From Holacanthus passer (lineage: Eukaryota; Chordata; Actinopteri; Pomacanthidae), in NCBI GenBank assembly GCA_025331565.1, contig JAFREQ010000027.1, positions 1,240,001 to 1,304,000 on the forward strand: a DNA stretch of 64,000 nucleotides. Reading direction: 5' to 3'. Shown here piece by piece: positions 59,649 to 64,000 of the stretch. The number at the start of each line of letters is the position of its first letter. Position 1 is the first letter of the stretch. Position numbers and translations under genes: made by a program. Below the pieces are notes generated by a model. The model saw only the letters and a program-made list of their open reading frames with translations, searched no databases and had not been told where the DNA came from.

Positions 59649-59759
59649 TGAATGGATGAGACAGACTGAGCCAAGAATGCGAGTGATGGGAGGAGAGGAA
59701 GTGGTGAGGGAGAGTGAAGGAGGGAGGAGAGAGATGAGGTAAAAACTGAAATACAATCT

Positions 59760-60027
59760 GGTTAATTCGCCCCTCCTCAACTTGGCTCACGTGTGTGTGC
59801 ACACCCATAAACACAGAGAGGAGCTGCCTCGCTCACACACATCCTGTCGCCTCCTCTTTGGTCGTTGCTGATACCTGGAGGGAAGCATCATTTCATGTGA
59901 GGGTTGAGATGACTTGAAGGCTGGTTCAGAGGGATTGTAGTGCCTGTTTTCACTCACATGGAGCCAGTGTTTCGGTCTGTGTGCCGGAGTGGATGACGCC
60001 TGTTGATCAGCCCGTAGATGCAGCACT
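59760..60027 (+). other. trim2: Candidate TRIM2 5' UTR first exon
   Basis: About 2.3 kb before the TRIM2 coding exon, a GC-richer stretch ends in ATGCAGCACT|GTAAGTCTT, a strong donor with the exon end at 60027. A 12-codon frame begins at the ATG at 59958. Distance, strand and donor suit a non-coding TRIM2 leader; the start site cannot be placed. Confidence 0.4.
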
Positions 60028-62359
60028 GTAAGTCTTCCTATTAATAACATTGTGAGCCAAATCCTGAGCCTTTTGGAATAGCTGGTCTTGTCTTGAGCTC
60101 TTATTTTTGCATGACTGTAACTATTCCCTCAGAGCCACCACATGTGGAAATAGGAAAAATTGATGTGATGAAGTTCCTTTTTTCATGTGTACCCTCCTCT
60201 GCATATTAGATGACGACTCAATCCAGCAGGAATTATTCCGCTTAGCTGGTGCAGATCTGATTATGTAAGAGAGTGGAGCATTTGTGTGGTGCTGCGACCT
60301 TGTGCACCGTCAGCACAGGGCTGCTTCGGGTGTCCTGTTGTGGCTGTCTGCAGGATTTATGAATTTCAGATTTATAATTGGTGCCATATTTTGATGCTCT
60401 CTTTATCTGCTTAATCTGGTCTGTGGAGCTGGTAAGTTATTAACATACAGCCTGAGCTTTTGTGTTTGTGCATGTCTCTGCTGGCATATATTGTCATTCA
60501 AATGTCACAGATGCAAATGATTTCTTTCCTTTTAAATACTGTGTGTACATGTGAATGAAAAGCATGGCCTCCAAAGCTGGTTTTCAAATGTTAGACTAGA
60601 TTGTGAACTGCTTGTTGAAGTCATCATCAGCCGAACTGAGCTGCTCAACATGTAACTATTTAACCACTGACAGCAAACACATTACACACCGGCTGTGTAA
60701 CATATTGGACATGTTGGTAATAACCCACTAACAGCATGACATCCTCATCATGACAGTCATTTCATCCACCACTCTCCATTTTCAGCTTTACCAAATCACC
60801 ACATTGTGGTTACAGGACCTGCTCTCAGAGAAAGGAAAGTGAGAGAGGAGGAAAAGATTAGGTGAAAATAGAAGAAGAGGAGAAAGAGAGCGTGCAGCGT
60901 AGAAAGAAGTCCAGTCCCTGAGGGTTTCCTCTCAGCAGCAGAGGTGGCCTGTTTCTGTGCCTGTCTTCAATGTGGAGAGACAATAAGAGCACTGACACAC
61001 TTTCTGCGTCTAAGTTAGCTGCCAGATAACGTTACAGAAATGCCGGACATTAAAGTATGCAGCGAAAGGATGCTTCAGATAAAACTGGAGAACAAGTTAT
61101 GATGTGCAATTAAAAATGAATTGAAGCACGACCATGGGGTTTTTGATGCCCCCGGGGCCTGGTGTCTTGGGCCAGTTGCCAGTTCTGCCTGGTTGGTAAT
61201 CCAACCTTGGGTTTGGTTGAGTTGTTTGCAACTCCTGGACACAGAAACCAGATACCAGACTCAAAGATGGCGTCCACTCACTTGAATTAAAAGTGTTCAT
61301 CAAACGCATGAGCCAAAAGGTTTTCTAGTTTCCTTTTTTCACTTTTTCACTTTTACAGGCTCAGGGAAGAACATTACGAGTTGTAAGCCTCCACTGATTA
61401 GAAATTCCCAATAGGAGTAATAACTGACCTTCTTTGCCGTTTGGCAGATGTCTCTTTTACAATCATGGTCTATGGGGAAAATGCTTTTTGGACAGCAGGG
61501 CTTTGTTTCATTTGCTGCAAGGCTGAGTAACAGCCCCGTATCCAGCTCTATTAATACATCCATGGTCACAGGGATCACAAGTATTTGGGAGTCATGAGCC
61601 AAGAAGTTTGGAAACAACCGTTGTGTTACATTCTCTGTCAAACACACTGGACATAACCGTAGTTTCAGTCTGAATTTTTATATTCTTTAAGATCTCAGAG
61701 GACTGAGAGTTTGAACATTGACATTTCAGTGACAATCAGGAAAACTTTCTGTGATTTGATCAAAAGCTCCAGAACAGCTACTAAAAAGACCTTTGGTGAG
61801 ATTATTTTGCCAAAAGAATAGACCTTTAATCTCGTTTTTTTAGAATTAGAAATAGTTTATTACTTGGATCCACATTACTGCAAATGTTTTGATCCTCATT
61901 CAGTTGTCACTTTTGCAAACACTTGATGTTGAAGCCATGACCTCAATTTGACTCTTCACAACCTCTCAGATGTTGTATCTGTCCCGAGGCTTTTAGGTCC
62001 ATTGACTCAATGAAAGAAAAAGTAATTATACTGTATGTATAATTATGTATATACGTTTATTCCACTGATCAAAAAGACATCAACCAGTTCATTTAGTATC
62101 ATTGACCTGCTGATTGAGGGGATGTTTTCAGCCACTGTTTCTAATCTTAATACTTCTGTGTTGAGTAGTCACAGGCGTTGATTGATATGTCTGTTTGTGT
62201 ATTTGGCATTTCCTCCCTCAGTGAGAAGCTGGAAGGAAGAAGAACACATTCTGCTTCCTTGATCTTTACAACCCACAGATTTCCAGGTCGTCACTGTGCG
62301 TTTGATCATATGTGGTGTCTCTTCTCTACGTCCTCACTTGTCTCTTTTTTGCTCTGCAG
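60028..62359 (+). other. trim2: Presumed TRIM2 5' intron
   Basis: No repeat or gene identified. It ends in the acceptor TTTTTTGCTCTGCAG just before the coding exon. Confidence 0.4.
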
Positions 62360-62538
62360 GGTGCAGGGTAAGAGGAAGAGGGACTCCTATGTCAGAGTTT
62401 TAGGATGGCCAGTGAAGGCTCCACTATTCCCAGCCCTGTGGTCCGCCAGATTGACAAGCAGTTCCTGATCTGCAGCATATGTCTGGACCGCTACGAGAAC
62501 CCCAAAGTACTGCCCTGCCTGCACACCTTCTGTGAGAG
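62360..62538 (+). CDS. trim2: TRIM2, first coding exon (ATG at 62405), gene continues beyond window
   Basis: TRIM2 is a RING-type E3 ubiquitin ligase (RING, B-box, coiled-coil, filamin and NHL repeats) best known for ubiquitinating neurofilament light chain in neurons; loss causes axonal neuropathy in humans. The exon encodes 44 full residues from MASEGSTIPSPVVRQIDKQF to HTFCE plus the split Arg codon, nearly identical to the mammalian N-terminus. RING zinc ligands C23, C26, C38, H40 and C43 are visible; the rest is in later exons. An in-frame TAA at 62369 shows that translation starts at 62405 in this exon, so the longer N-terminal isoform known in mammals is not made from this splice form. 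It ends in phase 2 at GAGAG|GTGAGT. The fish genome has two trim2 copies in some species, and I cannot say which this is. TRIM3 is excluded by the MASEG start and the neighbours. Confidence 0.95.
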
Positions 62539-64000
62539 GTGAGTGAAGTCACTGTTGTTTTTATGTGGTGATTCCATGTTTTAATCCTTTAATTTGTGTA
62601 ATGCTGGACAGGTATGTGTGAGTATTGAGGGTAAGATGTGCAAAGAGTGGAAAAAGCAAATGCATGATTTGTATGTTTTCTGCAATGTTGGAACAGTATG
62701 TGATGAGGTGATTATACTTTTGTAATCAATACTGAAATGTTTTTGTAAATGTGAGTATTGTTTCACATGAGATGTTGCCGCCGATGACTTGGTGCCATCC
62801 TCTCTGACAACGAGCCTTTGTTTCTGACACAAAAGACAAACTGTGGACTGTGCCTGTCTGTCCCTTTGCTCCGGTTGCTTCTGGAGAGTCATCAAGACAA
62901 TGTAGTTCTTTTCTCTTTTAATATATTCATTTCTCCCCAACATGTGTGTGGTGGAAGAAAATGTGCTCATAGTTGTAGAAGGAAACTAGTTGAATGCTTC
63001 ATGTTTTATTTTGGATTTAATCAGGTCACATTTGTTGTGAAGTTACAGTTGAAATTTTAAAGCATTTGCAGATAGCAAGTACATAAAACTAAATTTGATA
63101 ATAATTTATGACTGCGAAATCTAAATGAAAGTGAAATATTATGCTAAATCATCAATGGCAGAAAGGCATTGTTGCACTGACCTTTGTGCATGTTAAAAGC
63201 CTCCTTTACTCTAATGTATTTCTGACCACATCCAACATAATGCAGCTGCAGGAGTGAGCGCACTCAGCAGTGATGTAACGTTGCTCTACACTGACTGATC
63301 ACTTTATCAAATACACATGTACAGCCAAGTATACAACATGACCCAATGTCACGTAACACAGCCTAAATAACTTCACATTTCCCCAGAGACAGACCTCAAG
63401 TTACTGAGCCAGAAAACCTGAGAGGAAGCACCAGGTCACTCAGCACATGAGGAGTCTGGTTATTAAGGCATTTAACCTTATAAAATACGATGCACTGATA
63501 ATAAATGAAAGGCCTCACAGATGTTGTCAGTTATGTTGTTGATCAGACCTGCTCAGGTTGGAGATGTGTGAAGCTCTGCTGGGATTTATGTGAGGTCATC
63601 GTGTACTTTTAGGAATGATAAAGTCGATAATTGTCCCATAACAAAAGCATTAGGAGAGGCTTAAGTTTAAGTAAAGGATCTGAGTTGCTATTTATGATGC
63701 TAGACTTGCATGTTATCTTTCTTTATATGTTTATACTTACCATGTTTATTATGATTATTGTTATGCACCAAAACACCAATAAACCTGTTATGATTCTGAG
63801 TCTGCTAAAGCAGAGTTTAATGAACACCTTCTTTGATATAGAGTCAACAAAACTCAACGTTATGAGCTTCACATTGACAGGATTTATGAGATTATGGCAG
63901 AGCTTTTATATATGATTACAGTAGACTGTACAGGTGTAGATAATAAACTGGGAAGTAGCTCAGTTTGTTCTGTTACTGTAAATCACATTTGAGCTGTAAA
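62539..64000 (+). other. trim2: TRIM2 intron (partial), nothing identified
   Basis: The exon carrying the rest of the RING finger (expected to begin with C-L-Q/x-N-Y) is not found before the window ends. Only AT-rich sequence without a supported feature is present. Confidence 0.6.

Noticed and set aside
59396..59742. Open frames on both strands over CA/GA repeats
   Set aside because: Simple-sequence DNA gives repeated dipeptides without stops.
62178..62468. 96-codon plus-strand frame ending at the TRIM2 start
   Set aside because: It crosses the intron-exon border in the wrong frame for TRIM2; the MASEG frame is clearly the real one.

Overview
The window is from a ray-finned fish, most likely a spiny-rayed teleost (percomorph). 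The genes are split by many short GT-AG introns, the protein sequences are vertebrate, and the spaces between exons are packed with dispersed repeats that I recognise from percomorph genomes, plus CA/GT microsatellites. Nothing bacterial or viral was seen. All three genes lie on the + strand in the order ARFIP1, FHDC1, TRIM2, which is the order I recall from human chromosome 4q31.3, so this is a conserved microsyntenic block. All family comparisons here are from memory; no search was run.

Layout. Positions 1-3159: presumed intron 1 of ARFIP1 (promoter outside the window). 3160-9770: ARFIP1 (arfaptin-1), eight coding exons encoding 375 residues, then a 2.1-kb 3' UTR that carries a long foldback repeat. 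9771-11100: intergenic and repeat-rich. About 11100-11461: a CpG-dense block ending in a splice donor, the probable FHDC1 promoter and non-coding first exon. 11462-24636: a large presumed first intron. 24637-37364: eleven FHDC1 coding exons encoding 1188 residues (polyproline FH1, FH2 actin-nucleating domain, long disordered C-terminus from one large last exon), followed by a 3' UTR to about 38830-38950 whose poly(A) signal lies in the loop of a perfect-looking inverted repeat. 38950-62359: about 23 kb without a recognisable protein gene; it holds repeats, CTCF-like motifs in divergent orientation, and three candidate first exons that could be alternative TRIM2 promoters. 62360-64000: the first coding exon of TRIM2 (start of the RING finger) and part of the following intron; the rest of TRIM2 is beyond the window.

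The three products act in membrane and cytoskeleton biology (arfaptin-1 at the trans-Golgi, FHDC1 linking actin and microtubules at Golgi and cilium, TRIM2 as a neuronal E3 ubiquitin ligase), but they are not an operon and I see no evidence of co-regulation beyond neighbourhood. I found no clearly new biological system. The most interesting observations are structural: transposon-derived hairpins placed in two 3' UTRs, and a possible insulator between FHDC1 and TRIM2.
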